From NCBI GenBank assembly GCA_902478545.1, contig CABSLA010000007.1:1-64000 (forward strand): a stretch of 64,000 bases of DNA. Reading direction: 5' to 3'. Made by a program: the position numbers and the translations under genes. Positions 1 to 9,944 of the stretch are shown piece by piece. This DNA comes from an uncultured Collinsella sp. (lineage in GTDB: Bacteria; Actinomycetota; Coriobacteriia; Coriobacteriales; Coriobacteriaceae). Within the stretch, counting starts at the first letter, position 1. Each line of letters begins with the position of its first letter. A model generated the notes under the pieces. That model ran no database searches. It was not told the origin of the DNA and worked only from the letters and a program-made list of their open reading frames with translations.

Positions 1-86
1 AAGGCATTTAATGGCGGTGCCGAACGGCAATATTCGGTCGGGTGGGCGGCGGTGCTGATTCGCAATATAGGTGGTGTCGAAAGGGC

Positions 87-715
87 CTAGGACTCACCGG
101 AGGTGCCACGGTCGCGCGGCGCCTGCAGGAAGCCGAGCCACGAGTCATGCGACTCCGTGTCCACCACCGATACGCCGAGCACCTGCCTCCAGCCGGACTC
201 GTCGCAGCCTATCGCCGTGACAGCCGCGGTCGAAGCCGCGCGGCCCCCGCAGCGGCACTTGAAGTAGGTCACGTCGAGCCAGATTAAGGGTATCGAGCGC
301 ACCTCGAACGTCCCTCCGCCAGGTCGGCTATCTCGGCGTCGAGGCTAACGGCGATTGTACCCACACGGCCCCTGCCGAGCCTCCCGATGCCCATCTTCTC
401 GGCTACCCTCTGCACCTTCCTAGTGCTGGTGCCGGTAGCGCACATCTCGGCCACCGCCGCGACGAGCGCGCGGTCGACGCGCCGGTGGTGCTCGAGGACG
501 TCCTCAGGGAAGAAGCCGCCCGTCCAGAGTTGAGGGACACCCAGGTTGAGCATACCCACGCATGTCACGAGGCGGCCTCTGTTGCCGTTCCTATTGTTGG
601 CCCCATCGCCGCAGAGCTGGTCAACCTCGGCGTCCATGATGGCGGTAACCACCTGCACGGCAAGCGGCATGAACAGAGATTGGATGTCCACCACCCCGTC
701 CGCCAACTTCAGCAT
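87..715 (-). pseudogene. Broken IS256-family (Mutator-type) transposase
   Basis: This is the remnant of a DDE transposase of the IS256 family. The frame from 715 to 284 has the N-terminal half, including FFPEDVLEHHRRVDRAL and STRKVQRVAEKMGI, which are typical of the family. A one-base shift near 312 moves the homology to a second frame (302 to 87) with LIWLDVTYFKC, the segment carrying the first catalytic Asp, followed by AVTAIGCDESGWRQVLGVSVVDTESHDSW. It then ends early. The second Asp, the Glu and roughly the last 200 residues of a normal ~400-residue transposase are absent, so it cannot be active. It sits just past the 3' end of the polysaccharide operon. No terminal inverted repeats were recognised. 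Confidence 0.8.
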
Positions 716-804
716 CGCAACGGACGCGGCATCGCGTCTGACAGCATCACCATAGCGGTCACCGCTCTTTCCCAGAATCCGTATTATGGTATTCCGGATT
801 CAAG

Positions 805-827
805 AAAAGGGGCAGTTTTCCCCTTTT
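805..827 (-). terminator. Intrinsic terminator of the polysaccharide operon
   Basis: An 8-bp perfect stem, AAAAGGGG with CCCCTTTT, encloses a 7-base loop and ends in a T-run on the minus strand. It lies about 80 bases past the stop codon of the flippase gene, the last gene of the leftward glycan operon. Confidence 0.6.
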
Positions 828-909
828 CGACGGCAGGCCGTCGGCGGATTTACATCAACATATCCGGTGCGATCGAAATCATAAGTCACATTAAAGCAGT
901 GATTAACAC

Positions 910-2319
910 TTATTTCTTCAATGCGCAGGACCACTGCATGAGACCAGCTCTAATCAACGCAAAATAATGGGAAGAGAATTTACGCGCAAGGTATATAGGC
1001 CATTTCCAATTATTATATGCAAGCTGAGCGGCCCCATTACCAACCACAAGCGCCCAGACGCCCATGCCAGTAAAGGAAATTAAGACATACGACAATACAA
1101 AACCTGCAATAGCCGAAACTATATAAGCCGGGAGATAGGGGATTTCATTCGTACTGATAATGTAATTACAACACAATGAATGATGGTTCCAAACCGCAAG
1201 ATAAACAACCAAGGCGAAATAAAGAAGCCCGTCGGGGGAAAAACCTTTCTTAACTAGGAACAAGACTGGGAAGCCGACAAACCAGACACCGATCGTGCAT
1301 ACAACAATTAAAATCCAATATAGAGACAGACTTTTTTCAATAATTTTTCGTGCAGTCTGAACTTCGCCACCAGCATAAGCAGATTGAAACATTGGAATAA
1401 AAGATCGAACGTAGGCGCTGGCAAACCCGTAAATTGCACCGCCAACTTGAATAATTAATGAATACTGAGAGTTAACCTCCACACCAAGAAAATAGGAGCA
1501 GAGCAGCGAACTCAACTGAGTGGAAGCATAGCAGCAAAGTTGAACAACGCCGTCCCTCCACGCCAAATAAGCCACTGAAATAAACGTTTCTTTTATTTCA
1601 GAAATAGAAACACCCGTACAAGCATCGTTTGCTTTTTTTATCGCCTCTGAGTGAACCTCCAGAAAGCGACCGCAAAAAAATCTCAGCACAATGTCATTAA
1701 ACAGATAACCGATGGCAGCGCCAATGATGCCAAAACCCATAAACAGCAAAAACGCAGAAACCACAAGCTGCCCAATGCGACCATAAGACTTTGCCCTGCT
1801 TTCAGCGGAAATATCCCCGAACCCTCTCAGGCAGGTCGTATAATGAAAAAAGAATAGATTAAAAAACACATCAAAACAAAAAATTAACCATGCGGTCCAA
1901 CAAGAAAAGGGATCAATAGCACTTGAAATTGAAGAAATGTAGGCAGTTCCAACTGTAGCGGTAAGCATCAGGACAACGCAAGAAATTAACGCGTAAACAA
2001 TCCGGGATGTTTTAATCAATTTGCCAAGCAGCTCATAGTCTACAGAATCACCAACTTGAGATGAATCGTAGCCGCTCTTGCTAATGCTACGCGCACCGCT
2101 AAGACAATAGACAATATTTCTCGCAAAAGTTGGTGTAAAGCCAAATTCAAATAACAGCGTTAAATTCCCAATGGCAACAAAAGTGTACCAGAGACCAAGT
2201 TCGGCGTTAGATAAGTAAGCAAGCAGAAACGGAAGAAGAAGGAAGCTGCTCCCCATTGAAAGAACAGTGCTTACATAGTTCCATATAATGTCTGACTTGG
2301 TAGTATTAATTTTTGCCAT
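910..2319 (-). CDS. Wzx-like polysaccharide flippase (MATE/PST superfamily)
   Basis: A 469-residue integral membrane protein with about twelve hydrophobic segments spread evenly from residue 15 to 455. It resembles the polysaccharide transporter (PST/Wzx) family, which flips undecaprenyl-linked repeat units across the membrane. The N-terminus (NYVSTVLSMGSSFLLLPFLL) and the segment NAELGLWYTFVAIGNL are typical of O-antigen flippases. Its ATG shares one base with the stop of the upstream polymerase gene (TAATG), so the two are translationally coupled. Composition is AT-rich compared with the genes after 10 kb. Which glycan is transported cannot be told from the sequence. Confidence 0.85.
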   Translation of the reverse strand: MAKINTTKSDIIWNYVSTVLSMGSSFLLLPFLLAYLSNAELGLWYTFVAIGNLTLLFEFGFTPTFARNIVYCLSGARSISKSGYDSSQVGDSVDYELLGKLIKTSRIVYALISCVVLMLTATVGTAYISSISSAIDPFSCWTAWLIFCFDVFFNLFFFHYTTCLRGFGDISAESRAKSYGRIGQLVVSAFLLFMGFGIIGAAIGYLFNDIVLRFFCGRFLEVHSEAIKKANDACTGVSISEIKETFISVAYLAWRDGVVQLCCYASTQLSSLLCSYFLGVEVNSQYSLIIQVGGAIYGFASAYVRSFIPMFQSAYAGGEVQTARKIIEKSLSLYWILIVVCTIGVWFVGFPVLFLVKKGFSPDGLLYFALVVYLAVWNHHSLCCNYIISTNEIPYLPAYIVSAIAGFVLSYVLISFTGMGVWALVVGNGAAQLAYNNWKWPIYLARKFSSHYFALIRAGLMQWSCALKK

Positions 2320-3518
2320 TATTTAGCCATCTCCACAACATCCTTTGATGGCACCCTGGATTGACAGGGCCCCTTATCTGAAAAGGCGGGCAGCGCCATA
2401 AGCATAAAGAAATTACATGCTGGATATAACATTCCGCATTCAACAAACCCCATTAGGGAATACAAGACCAAGCCCATGAATGTCACGTGGGCCGAAATAC
2501 GCGCTTTATTTATCGCTACGCAATAGAAAGCAACAAACGCGGTAAATGGGATCAAACCGTATTGAATAAGTAGTCGACAATATGCATTGTCAAGCATGAC
2601 TCTTGTTTGTATTAAATAACCACCCGTTGCAGACGGCAGCGAAACTATGGCCGTTAAGTCATTACCAAAAACAGTCAGAGGGTAGTTTTCAAAATAATAG
2701 GCGGAATAAAAAATCCGGTTGGTCATTAAATTATCAAGCTGAACAAGACATTTATTGGCACCATGGGACCACATAAAGGGCAGGGCTATACTAACAATCG
2801 CCAGAAAAAGCGGTAAAAAAGTAAATAGGGACCCATATGGTTTTGAACGGGGGCTTCTGAATGAAATAACCGAATACAAGGCCATTACGAAAATGCCTGC
2901 TGCAGAAGTTTTTGAATCAGCTACGAAAAAAGCAATTGCGAAACAGAAGATGCCCGCAAGACCGCTTCTGCCTTTCAGCTCAAAAATAGAAGCAGAATAA
3001 GCAATAAACAAAAGCTGTCCAAAATTATTAGGATGGGCAAAACCCATCGAATTTCGTACAAAATTGCTACCGCGCGACATTAATACAGAAGGAATGGCAC
3101 CGACACTATTGAGACCAACAACCATCAATAGCATAAAGACGGACGATACAAGAATAGACCTTGAGATGTAGTATTCAGGGACGTCTTCAGCGCAAAGGCA
3201 AAACAGCGCCAACCAAATAATCTGAGGGGCTTTATTTGATTTCAGCGACCCGACGCAAATTAAAATCAGCAGCAAGCCAACTAGCACTTTCACATGAGAA
3301 GTCTTTTGTAGTAAAAGCTTCAGCAGTAGAAACGCTAAGGCAAACAACTCAAGGACCAGCGAAAGCACCGCAAGAGAAATCCCAAACACATTGGTAGCAT
3401 TTACTGATCCAATATAATAGGAAACTGAAAATAAAGCCAAAGCAAAGCTGAACAGTACAGCCCCGGCATTTGCTCGTATAATCTCAGTCCATGATCTTTC
3501 CACATTAGTCAAATTCAA
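2319..3518 (-). CDS. Wzy-like O-antigen/capsule polymerase
   Basis: A 399-residue membrane protein with about ten hydrophobic segments and a larger hydrophilic loop near residues 260-300 (CLVQLDNLMTNRIFYSAYYF), the layout of Wzy polymerases and O-antigen ligase-like proteins. The motif SRGSNFVRNSMGFAHPNNFGQ resembles the RxxGxxxHPN loop of gut-bacterial polymerases. It would join lipid-linked repeat units outside the membrane. The start is a TTG directly after the TAA of the glycosyltransferase gene upstream. Sequence conservation in this family is low, so the call rests on topology, the HPN motif and its place beside a flippase. Confidence 0.75.
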   Translation of the reverse strand: MNLTNVERSWTEIIRANAGAVLFSFALALFSVSYYIGSVNATNVFGISLAVLSLVLELFALAFLLLKLLLQKTSHVKVLVGLLLILICVGSLKSNKAPQIIWLALFCLCAEDVPEYYISRSILVSSVFMLLMVVGLNSVGAIPSVLMSRGSNFVRNSMGFAHPNNFGQLLFIAYSASIFELKGRSGLAGIFCFAIAFFVADSKTSAAGIFVMALYSVISFRSPRSKPYGSLFTFLPLFLAIVSIALPFMWSHGANKCLVQLDNLMTNRIFYSAYYFENYPLTVFGNDLTAIVSLPSATGGYLIQTRVMLDNAYCRLLIQYGLIPFTAFVAFYCVAINKARISAHVTFMGLVLYSLMGFVECGMLYPACNFFMLMALPAFSDKGPCQSRVPSKDVVEMAK

Positions 3519-4583
3519 TTAACGTACCCCATAAACAAACTTAGTAAAGCCAATTGCAGCCATAACACGCCTCGCAAGAAGAAGACGGATCGTAATGCGA
3601 TTTTTCACTTCAGAGATAAATCGACGTGAATAGCGGTGAGAAGCAAAGCCTTCCATTAAATAGCTGAAATACGACTGGCAGACCATATTAGAGACAGGCT
3701 TAAAAAGCTGATTCGATTCCAAACGTGCACAATTACGAATCAAAGATAAGACTTCCCTGACTGCAGATTGCTTATATAGTTCGCTTAAATCCGGATTCAC
3801 GTGACATAGCTCATATAGTTTTACCAGTAAATTATCAACACTCTCGATAGCCGAGATATCAGTATTTCTCGTTACTGAATCACTATTGTTGACATAGCAA
3901 TAGACCGCCGAGTCCACTACTTTTACACTTTCAGCCAGACGATAAGCATCTACCATAAACAACGCGTCTTCACCGAAACGAATGCCATCTTCAAATTTAA
4001 GAAAACCATTCCGGAATAATGATTTCTTAAATATCTTTCCCCAAACGCTTCGGAATACAACACCTTTAGTAAAGCTCGAAAACGGAACTTTATTAACATT
4101 ATCCCAAAATGCAAGGCTAAGAGAGCATGCTGTTTTCCAGTCGATGCTTATAGCCTTGCCCGAATAATCGCCATGCTCATTCAGTAGAGCCCCGATAACC
4201 AAGCTACAGCCATCTGAGGATTCAAGCAACAGCCTAACTGCATTTATAGGCAGCATATCGTCAGCATCAACAAATGCCACCCAATCACCGGAGGCCTCAT
4301 CGATACCCCTATTACGCGCCACGCATACACCACTATTGTTTTGACTAATCAGCTTAATCCGGTTGTCGCCCTCTGCAATAGCCATAACTAGCTCAGCGCC
4401 ACGATCTGTCGACCCATCATCAACAATAATTATTTCAATGTTGCTCACACTCTGACGCTGAAGACTATTTAATGTCTTTTGAATCGTTTTTTCAGCGTTA
4501 TACATCGGCACAATCACGCTCACGAGAGGATTGTCGACCAAGGAAGATTGACAGCAATTTACTTGCTTGCTTGTTGACGTCAT
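3519..4583 (-). CDS. Family 2 glycosyltransferase
   Basis: A GT-A fold glycosyltransferase of about 354 residues. The N-terminal catalytic domain begins at VSVIVPMYNAEKTIQKTL, followed by EIIIVDDGSTDRGAEL and the metal-binding DADD in VAFVDADDMLPINAV. It should add one sugar to the lipid-linked repeat unit at the cytoplasmic face. The chosen start is the ATG of MTSTSKQ, 24 codons inside the longest frame and directly before the catalytic domain. That start still leaves an 86-base overlap with the 3' end of the upstream glycosyltransferase gene, so the true start could be further downstream. Donor and acceptor are unknown. Confidence 0.85.
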   Translation of the reverse strand: MTSTSKQVNCCQSSLVDNPLVSVIVPMYNAEKTIQKTLNSLQRQSVSNIEIIIVDDGSTDRGAELVMAIAEGDNRIKLISQNNSGVCVARNRGIDEASGDWVAFVDADDMLPINAVRLLLESSDGCSLVIGALLNEHGDYSGKAISIDWKTACSLSLAFWDNVNKVPFSSFTKGVVFRSVWGKIFKKSLFRNGFLKFEDGIRFGEDALFMVDAYRLAESVKVVDSAVYCYVNNSDSVTRNTDISAIESVDNLLVKLYELCHVNPDLSELYKQSAVREVLSLIRNCARLESNQLFKPVSNMVCQSYFSYLMEGFASHRYSRRFISEVKNRITIRLLLARRVMAAIGFTKFVYGVR

Positions 4584-5616
4584 AAACAGACGCCCCCCCC
4601 GCAAGCTTATTTGGACGACCCATAGAAATAATTGCGTCAATCCATTCGGCAACATTAAAGGAGCACTTTAAAAATTTATCAGAAATATCAGCCGCATCTG
4701 GAACGCCAAATGAACAGACACAAGGTAATCCGTTAAGCTGGGCTTCAATTGCGGCAACACCAAGTCCCTCAAACGTAGATGGAAATACAAAACAGTCAAA
4801 TGAAGACAGAATGTCTTTAATATCTTTTCTTTCGCCTGCAAACAAGACACTAGATGAGATACCCAGCTTAGCCGCAGATTCCTGAAGACTCTTGTGTAGG
4901 GGGCCATCGCCAACAATCATTAATTTACAGTTGGATTTAACTGTTAGCAGTTCCTTCATTATCTTTAAAAGAAAAATATGATTCTTTTGACTAGTCAAAC
5001 GTCCAACAGTACCAATAAGAAAATCTTTTGACGAAAGGCCGAACTCTTCCCTAATTACTACCCTGCTGACAGGATCGTACTCCATGTCATTAAAATTTAA
5101 GGCATTTGGAAGCACCTGAAAATTATCGCCCCAGAAGAATGAACCCGCTTCTTTTGAACACGCAAGCCTAACATTAGAATTACGTAACGCCGCACGGCGA
5201 TTAAAACGGCTTATAACTTGAGTCGGCAAACCGCCCAAAAAACGAGAATTGTGAGAATGAGCAATGCGGACAGAGACATTCGCCCGTTGAGCTGCTCGCA
5301 AGACATCCACATATAAAAGATGATTAAAGTTACACCAAACCGCCTGGTAACGATTTGGTTCATCTTGAAATAGATGGTCTAGATACTCAAAGCGCTTAAT
5401 AGGCCTATCAATATCCGGGCAAATGTGGATTTCGGAGTTCATCTCATGAACGAATGCAACATCTGATAAATCAGACGTTGCAAGAAATTCAAACGTAGCA
5501 TATGAGCTAAGGGCCTTTATATACCTACCAACAACGATTTCGGTTCCACCCAGCCCATTTGAAAGGCCAGATACTAAAACCCTAGGCTTATTGTGGTCTA
5601 AGGCAGACGAAACCAT
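4498..5616 (-). CDS. Family 4 (GT-B) glycosyltransferase
   Basis: A 372-residue GT4 enzyme of the EpsF/CapM type. The N-terminal part has LVSGLSNGLGGTEIVVGRYIKAL and RIAHSHNSR; the C-terminal donor-binding domain has IGTVGRLTSQKNHIFLLKIM, LMIVGDGPLHKSL and the FPSTFEGLGVAAIEAQ motif with the EX7E glutamates. It is closely similar in layout to the GT4 gene at 8841-9944, so the two may be paralogues. Its start abuts the end of the GT32-like gene upstream, and its 3' end overlaps the next glycosyltransferase. Confidence 0.88.
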   Translation of the reverse strand: MVSSALDHNKPRVLVSGLSNGLGGTEIVVGRYIKALSSYATFEFLATSDLSDVAFVHEMNSEIHICPDIDRPIKRFEYLDHLFQDEPNRYQAVWCNFNHLLYVDVLRAAQRANVSVRIAHSHNSRFLGGLPTQVISRFNRRAALRNSNVRLACSKEAGSFFWGDNFQVLPNALNFNDMEYDPVSRVVIREEFGLSSKDFLIGTVGRLTSQKNHIFLLKIMKELLTVKSNCKLMIVGDGPLHKSLQESAAKLGISSSVLFAGERKDIKDILSSFDCFVFPSTFEGLGVAAIEAQLNGLPCVCSFGVPDAADISDKFLKCSFNVAEWIDAIISMGRPNKLAGGASVYDVNKQASKLLSIFLGRQSSRERDCADV

Positions 5617-6368
5617 TAAAAAGCCTTCCTTCCAAATCTAAGTACCGATAGAACAGAGGAGATGAACCAAGACAGCTTGGGTCCAATTACTGGCGCAAGC
5701 TTTTTCCGCATTTCAACACGGAACTTCTTAGCGGGTGACAACCAGGTGCCTGAATAATGGTGAATAGAATATGTATCATCAGTAATTTCAAACTTGCCAC
5801 TATGACTGTCTAGGGGATCAAAATAAGTAGCAGGGTATGCAGTGAAACCATTTAACTGCTGAAATGAACCATCTCTCTTAAGAGCACAACTCACTTCCAG
5901 GTAATCAGTTAGTACCCTCGGAGAGGTATCCATAGAGTTGCGGCCTTTTCGCATCTCAAATCTCATAGATTCATATAATTTTGCGACATCGCTCATGACA
6001 TGGCTTCCGGCCTCAGAACCCATGATGAGGCCGGGATTCAAGAAGAAATTATTCTTCATGAATCCCGCAAAAGCCTCATTATCTAAAAGCTCGTCCAGAG
6101 GCTTCAGGACTTCGACATCTGTATCGAGAAGGATTCCACCCTCTGAATACAGTATTCTGTAGCGCGCATAATCGCTGACAAACGCCCATTTTTTTGAGGC
6201 ATATGCCTCACGACAAAATTCACATTGATTTATATCGAAATTGCTTTCGTCCCATCTACGAATTTCCCAATCAGGCATGATCTTCGACCAAGACTCAATG
6301 CATTTTCTTTCAAGTTCAGGAAGCTCACTTCCACCGAACCAGATGTAGTGCAGAACTTTAGGAATCAT
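5616..6368 (-). CDS. GT32-like glycosyltransferase with DXD motif
   Basis: A protein of about 250 residues with the start IPKVLHYIWFGGSELPELE and the DXD sugar-binding region (YSEGGILLDTDVEVLKPLD), as in OCH1/capsular polysaccharide synthesis proteins. The C-terminal SIHHYSGTWLS fits the family. The start is placed at the ATG of MIPKV, six codons inside the longest frame, because homologues begin there. It lies between the F420-hydrogenase-beta protein and a GT4 enzyme in the same operon. The sugar transferred is unknown. Confidence 0.85.
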   Translation of the reverse strand: MIPKVLHYIWFGGSELPELERKCIESWSKIMPDWEIRRWDESNFDINQCEFCREAYASKKWAFVSDYARYRILYSEGGILLDTDVEVLKPLDELLDNEAFAGFMKNNFFLNPGLIMGSEAGSHVMSDVAKLYESMRFEMRKGRNSMDTSPRVLTDYLEVSCALKRDGSFQQLNGFTAYPATYFDPLDSHSGKFEITDDTYSIHHYSGTWLSPAKKFRVEMRKKLAPVIGPKLSWFISSVLSVLRFGRKAF

Positions 6369-6390
6369 CAATTCCCTTTCGAACAATAGG

Positions 6391-7635
6391 CTACTTCTTT
6401 ATGATTTTTTTAACCAGACGCTTCATCGGGTCATAAATTCCAAGCTTTTCGCATGTATGCCTAGCAAAGCGCTCGGCTTTTACTTTTCCGGAATCGGGGA
6501 ACCACTTATTCATAAGCTCCTCACCATCCAGATTCGCCACATCAGCCATGAATTCATCGCGACGCGGATTCGGCTTCACGGACTTAGTAAGTTCACGAAC
6601 ACCTTCTACTGCAGCCTCAACATCAATCTCCTTCATACGGGCATAGCTTGAGGCTCGATCAAGCAATTCTTGTCCCTCATCGCTTTGGATGAGAACTCGA
6701 GTGACGCCTCGATTGTCGTCGAACTCTTTCGAGAGTCGATAAACATCGAAGAAATCCCAGCAAGTCAAATCAGTAACGCGATAACGCTTTTTAAACGGGC
6801 ATTCGTAACAAATGGGTCGATCTGAAAGATCAGCAAAAAAGGCCCTTAGGTAAGGATCTGTTTCGACACCTTCACTGTACAGCCGTTCACCATACAGAGT
6901 CTCGCCTTCGAGCTCGCACATATTTGAATAGCGATAGCCAAACCGTGATTTATCTCTAAAAAGAACGGTCTCACCTTTTACGCCAACCTTTGCGTCAAGC
7001 CATTCGACCTGCCGCGCGAACACAGCGCGAGCGGGGTTCGCGCGGCAGACGAAGTCTGCCACGCGTAAATTTGCCGGCTTGCCGCCCAAAAATCGAAGCA
7101 GACCTTCGCATTGACAAGGGGTACCAATAAAGAGAACTTCACGTCCAGTTTTTAGTTGTTGTTTGACCTCGGGATACGCAGGGCCAACAACGCTCTGAAC
7201 ATATTTACTGTTGCGGAAGCGCCAAAGTTCATCAACGCTTTCCACAGAAAAATGTCCGACCTTAAGTCGCCCAGGGGCTCCTTCGGCTCGCACAAGCTGT
7301 TCACCGCGCAAATAACCTGCACCAAACACAATACCGCCGTTGGCAATCACGGCCTGAGCAAGGGCAGTGAAGGCTCCACCAGAAGTGCTTTCAGCAAGCA
7401 CCTTTTGATCATTATGCTGGACTAGAAAGGCTCGTTGGGACTTAGGCTCGTCCTTATCAACATTAAGCACTGGGCAAGCCTTTTCGCATAATCCGCAATC
7501 AATACACTGGTCAGCATTGACTACGGGGTACTCGCAGCCCTCGGCGTCATATTCCATTGATATGCACTGCTTGGGACATTTTTGAGCACAGGCAGCGCAA
7601 CCGCAGCATTTACTTTTGTCCGTGATGGAGATCAT
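6391..7635 (-). CDS. Ferredoxin/coenzyme F420 hydrogenase beta-subunit family protein
   Basis: A 414-residue protein with two N-terminal [4Fe-4S] motifs (CCGCAACAQKCP and CIDCGLCEKACP) followed by the FrhB N- and C-terminal domains (STSGGAFTALAQAVIANGG; GTPCQCEGLLRFLGG). In polysaccharide clusters such proteins usually sit directly beside a pyruvyl transferase, as here (next gene upstream, 8 bases away). The family reduces F420 or flavin in methanogens, but its role in glycan loci is not settled. The C-terminal half has extra cysteines (ICYECPFKKRY). Confidence 0.85.
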   Translation of the reverse strand: MISITDKSKCCGCAACAQKCPKQCISMEYDAEGCEYPVVNADQCIDCGLCEKACPVLNVDKDEPKSQRAFLVQHNDQKVLAESTSGGAFTALAQAVIANGGIVFGAGYLRGEQLVRAEGAPGRLKVGHFSVESVDELWRFRNSKYVQSVVGPAYPEVKQQLKTGREVLFIGTPCQCEGLLRFLGGKPANLRVADFVCRANPARAVFARQVEWLDAKVGVKGETVLFRDKSRFGYRYSNMCELEGETLYGERLYSEGVETDPYLRAFFADLSDRPICYECPFKKRYRVTDLTCWDFFDVYRLSKEFDDNRGVTRVLIQSDEGQELLDRASSYARMKEIDVEAAVEGVRELTKSVKPNPRRDEFMADVANLDGEELMNKWFPDSGKVKAERFARHTCEKLGIYDPMKRLVKKIIKK

Positions 7636-7643
7636 ACTGTTCC

Positions 7644-8831
7644 CTACAACTCAAGAGCTGATTTAAGCCAATTGGCCGATTCATTCCTATACACATTAAG
7701 TCGTTGACGTACTGACACAAAGTCGATTTCATTTGCCATTGCGGCACGGAAAGCATCCTTCGATTCGCAAATACGATCGGAGTTTCCAAGGACACGCAAC
7801 AATGTATCAATACGTGAGTTCGTAGACTGAGCACCCATATTCTCGTGGCGACGGAACGAGAAGAAGGGCACCTCAAAAATATTTGAGAAAACGCTTCCGT
7901 GGAAAGAGTCAGTACAGACATACGAAGCATGGGCAATCAAGTTGACCCACTCAGCCGGACCGGCTTCCCAAGGATAAAAATCCGCGTAATCGTCATCAGC
8001 CTTAACATACTCATCGGGATGAGCAATGGCGACGATCTTCAAATTATGCTGCTTGGCAAGCTCTTGGGCACATTCACGATTCCATGCATTCTTACCCATG
8101 AAATAGCAGAAAACATAGGGCTCGTCAGGAACGTCAATCGAAGAGGAACAAGCAAGGCTTGCCCACTGATCTCTAGCCAGCAGCATCGTAGGGTCGCATA
8201 CAACAGAGCATCGGACGCCCGTAGCTTTCTCTACCAAATCCGCTCCCGTATCCTCGCGAACAGAAATGGCCGAAAAATCGGAAAGAAAATCTTTTGTTTT
8301 ACGAAGATATTTTTCAGAAAGGGAAGATACTCCAAAACTAGTGGAATAAGACACCTTGCGGACAGGAGGCTGCACGAAAGATAGTGTAAAGTACCTACCA
8401 GCAATGTTAACAGGCAGCCAAAGCTGATCGCTGCCAACAACAACGCTGTCATAATCAGCCACAAGCGCCCCAAGTTCTTCAAACGAAGCGGCTTGAGGAG
8501 TAAAACTAAAATGTGTTGACTCGAAAGATGAAAATGCACTTTTCCTCTTTGCCATTTTCTTTCCAAAGTCAGCATCAAGCTTCTGCTTGATGCGATGCTT
8601 TACAAAACCCAGCTTTGCACGATAAAGATCTACATCAAATAGATGCTCAAGATAGTAATCATTGCGTCCTTCAGAAATAGCATGACCCAGGCCACGTTTA
8701 TCAATAGTATTGACTTCAACTCCCAGCTCCTCAAGGGCACGCTGGGTCGCGTACGCCTGAAGAACGCTGCCAAAGTTGATTTTGTCATGACACGACGCGA
8801 CTGCGACTCGCTTAGAACATGTAATAGTCAA
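7644..8831 (-). CDS. Polysaccharide pyruvyl transferase family protein
   Basis: A 395-residue member of the CsaB/WcaK pyruvyl transferase family, which transfers pyruvate from phosphoenolpyruvate to form ketals on sugars. Typical parts are VASCHDKINFGSVLQAYATQ at the N-terminus, DYDSVVVGSDQLW, CDPTMLLARDQW and the C-terminal VCTDSFHGSVFSNIF with the conserved SFHG. It would decorate the repeat unit and give it a negative charge. It lies between the GT4 gene and the F420-hydrogenase-beta-like gene. Confidence 0.88.
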   Translation of the reverse strand: MTITCSKRVAVASCHDKINFGSVLQAYATQRALEELGVEVNTIDKRGLGHAISEGRNDYYLEHLFDVDLYRAKLGFVKHRIKQKLDADFGKKMAKRKSAFSSFESTHFSFTPQAASFEELGALVADYDSVVVGSDQLWLPVNIAGRYFTLSFVQPPVRKVSYSTSFGVSSLSEKYLRKTKDFLSDFSAISVREDTGADLVEKATGVRCSVVCDPTMLLARDQWASLACSSSIDVPDEPYVFCYFMGKNAWNRECAQELAKQHNLKIVAIAHPDEYVKADDDYADFYPWEAGPAEWVNLIAHASYVCTDSFHGSVFSNIFEVPFFSFRRHENMGAQSTNSRIDTLLRVLGNSDRICESKDAFRAAMANEIDFVSVRQRLNVYRNESANWLKSALEL

Positions 8832-8840
8832 GCTATCCCC

Positions 8841-9944
8841 TTAATCAACAGAACCTAAATAGGTCATATAACAATCCAATAACACTCTGGCCGCAGCATT
8901 AATTTCAAATACCTGCAAACCGGCATCGTCGCCAGGCGCGAAGACCTCTGTGCTCAACTCAATAAGTCTTTCGGCCCACTTTATACAGGAGCTAGAAAGT
9001 GATTCAAATTGCATCATGGATGTAACAGCGGTCTCAGAGGTAACGGTATCAGACGCAAGAATGGGTGTATGCGATGCCTGGCATTCAACTCCGACCATTG
9101 GGAGGCCTTCATACAGGCTCGGCAGGCAGAAAACATCAAATGCTCGATATAAAGATGCTGCGTCGCTTCTAGTGCCCAAAAACCGAACAGAATGGCTAAT
9201 CCCCAGACAATCAGCTTGGTCCTTTATCTGTTCAACCAACGGACCAGAACCAACCAAAACTAAAACTGCATCATTACGAATCTTTAAAACCTGATCGAAT
9301 ATATTAAGCAAATATGAGTGATTCTTCTGCTCTGTAAAACGACCAATGTGCCCAATTAGAAGCTGTCCATCAGCAACACCAAGCGATCGCCGCGTCCTTA
9401 GACGATCCTCATCATCTGGCGCGAAAACAGACAAGTCGACAGCATTACGCATGACTACAAATTGAGAACTCGATCCAAATAACCATTCACCAGCGAATTT
9501 ACTACATGCAAAACGGTGAGTCGGATACCGGTTTGATTGCGTTTTCAGCACGGCCTTCAGGGCATTCTTGGCATACTCACCCCTACCACTCGTAGAGTGG
9601 CTATGGGCGATACGCACGGGGACACCCGCCTTCTTCGCAGCACGAAGAGGAAAGACCGAAAGCGCGTTGATGTGACTATGGACAATCTTCCAGCCCTCTT
9701 GCTTAAAGAGACGCTGAAGCTCTCGCTGGTATTCAGCTACATGCTGATAGGGCGGTATCTCAAAGACCCTGCCACCGAGCGATTCGATCTCGTCACGGGG
9801 AACAAGCGTCGAATCGGAATCAACAAGAAAGTCAAACTGCACTTTACCGCGATCGATGTGACGATAGTAATTCATAACGACAGCTTCGACGCCGCCACCA
9901 ACCATCTTGCCAACAACCTGAGCCACCCTAACCGGTTCAGTCAT
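8841..9944 (-). CDS. Family 4 glycosyltransferase, EpsF-like
   Basis: A 367-residue GT-B enzyme. The acceptor domain begins VRVAQVVGKMVGGGVEAVVMNYY and contains VHSHINALSVFPLRAA; the donor domain has IGHIGRFTEQKNHSYLLNIF, LVLVGSGPLVEQI and the SLYEGLPMVGVECQ motif. The ATG follows the TAA of the initiating sugar transferase with no gap, so this is likely the second enzyme acting on the lipid-linked sugar. It matches the layout of the GT4 gene at 4498-5616. Confidence 0.88.
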   Translation of the reverse strand: MTEPVRVAQVVGKMVGGGVEAVVMNYYRHIDRGKVQFDFLVDSDSTLVPRDEIESLGGRVFEIPPYQHVAEYQRELQRLFKQEGWKIVHSHINALSVFPLRAAKKAGVPVRIAHSHSTSGRGEYAKNALKAVLKTQSNRYPTHRFACSKFAGEWLFGSSSQFVVMRNAVDLSVFAPDDEDRLRTRRSLGVADGQLLIGHIGRFTEQKNHSYLLNIFDQVLKIRNDAVLVLVGSGPLVEQIKDQADCLGISHSVRFLGTRSDAASLYRAFDVFCLPSLYEGLPMVGVECQASHTPILASDTVTSETAVTSMMQFESLSSSCIKWAERLIELSTEVFAPGDDAGLQVFEINAAARVLLDCYMTYLGSVD

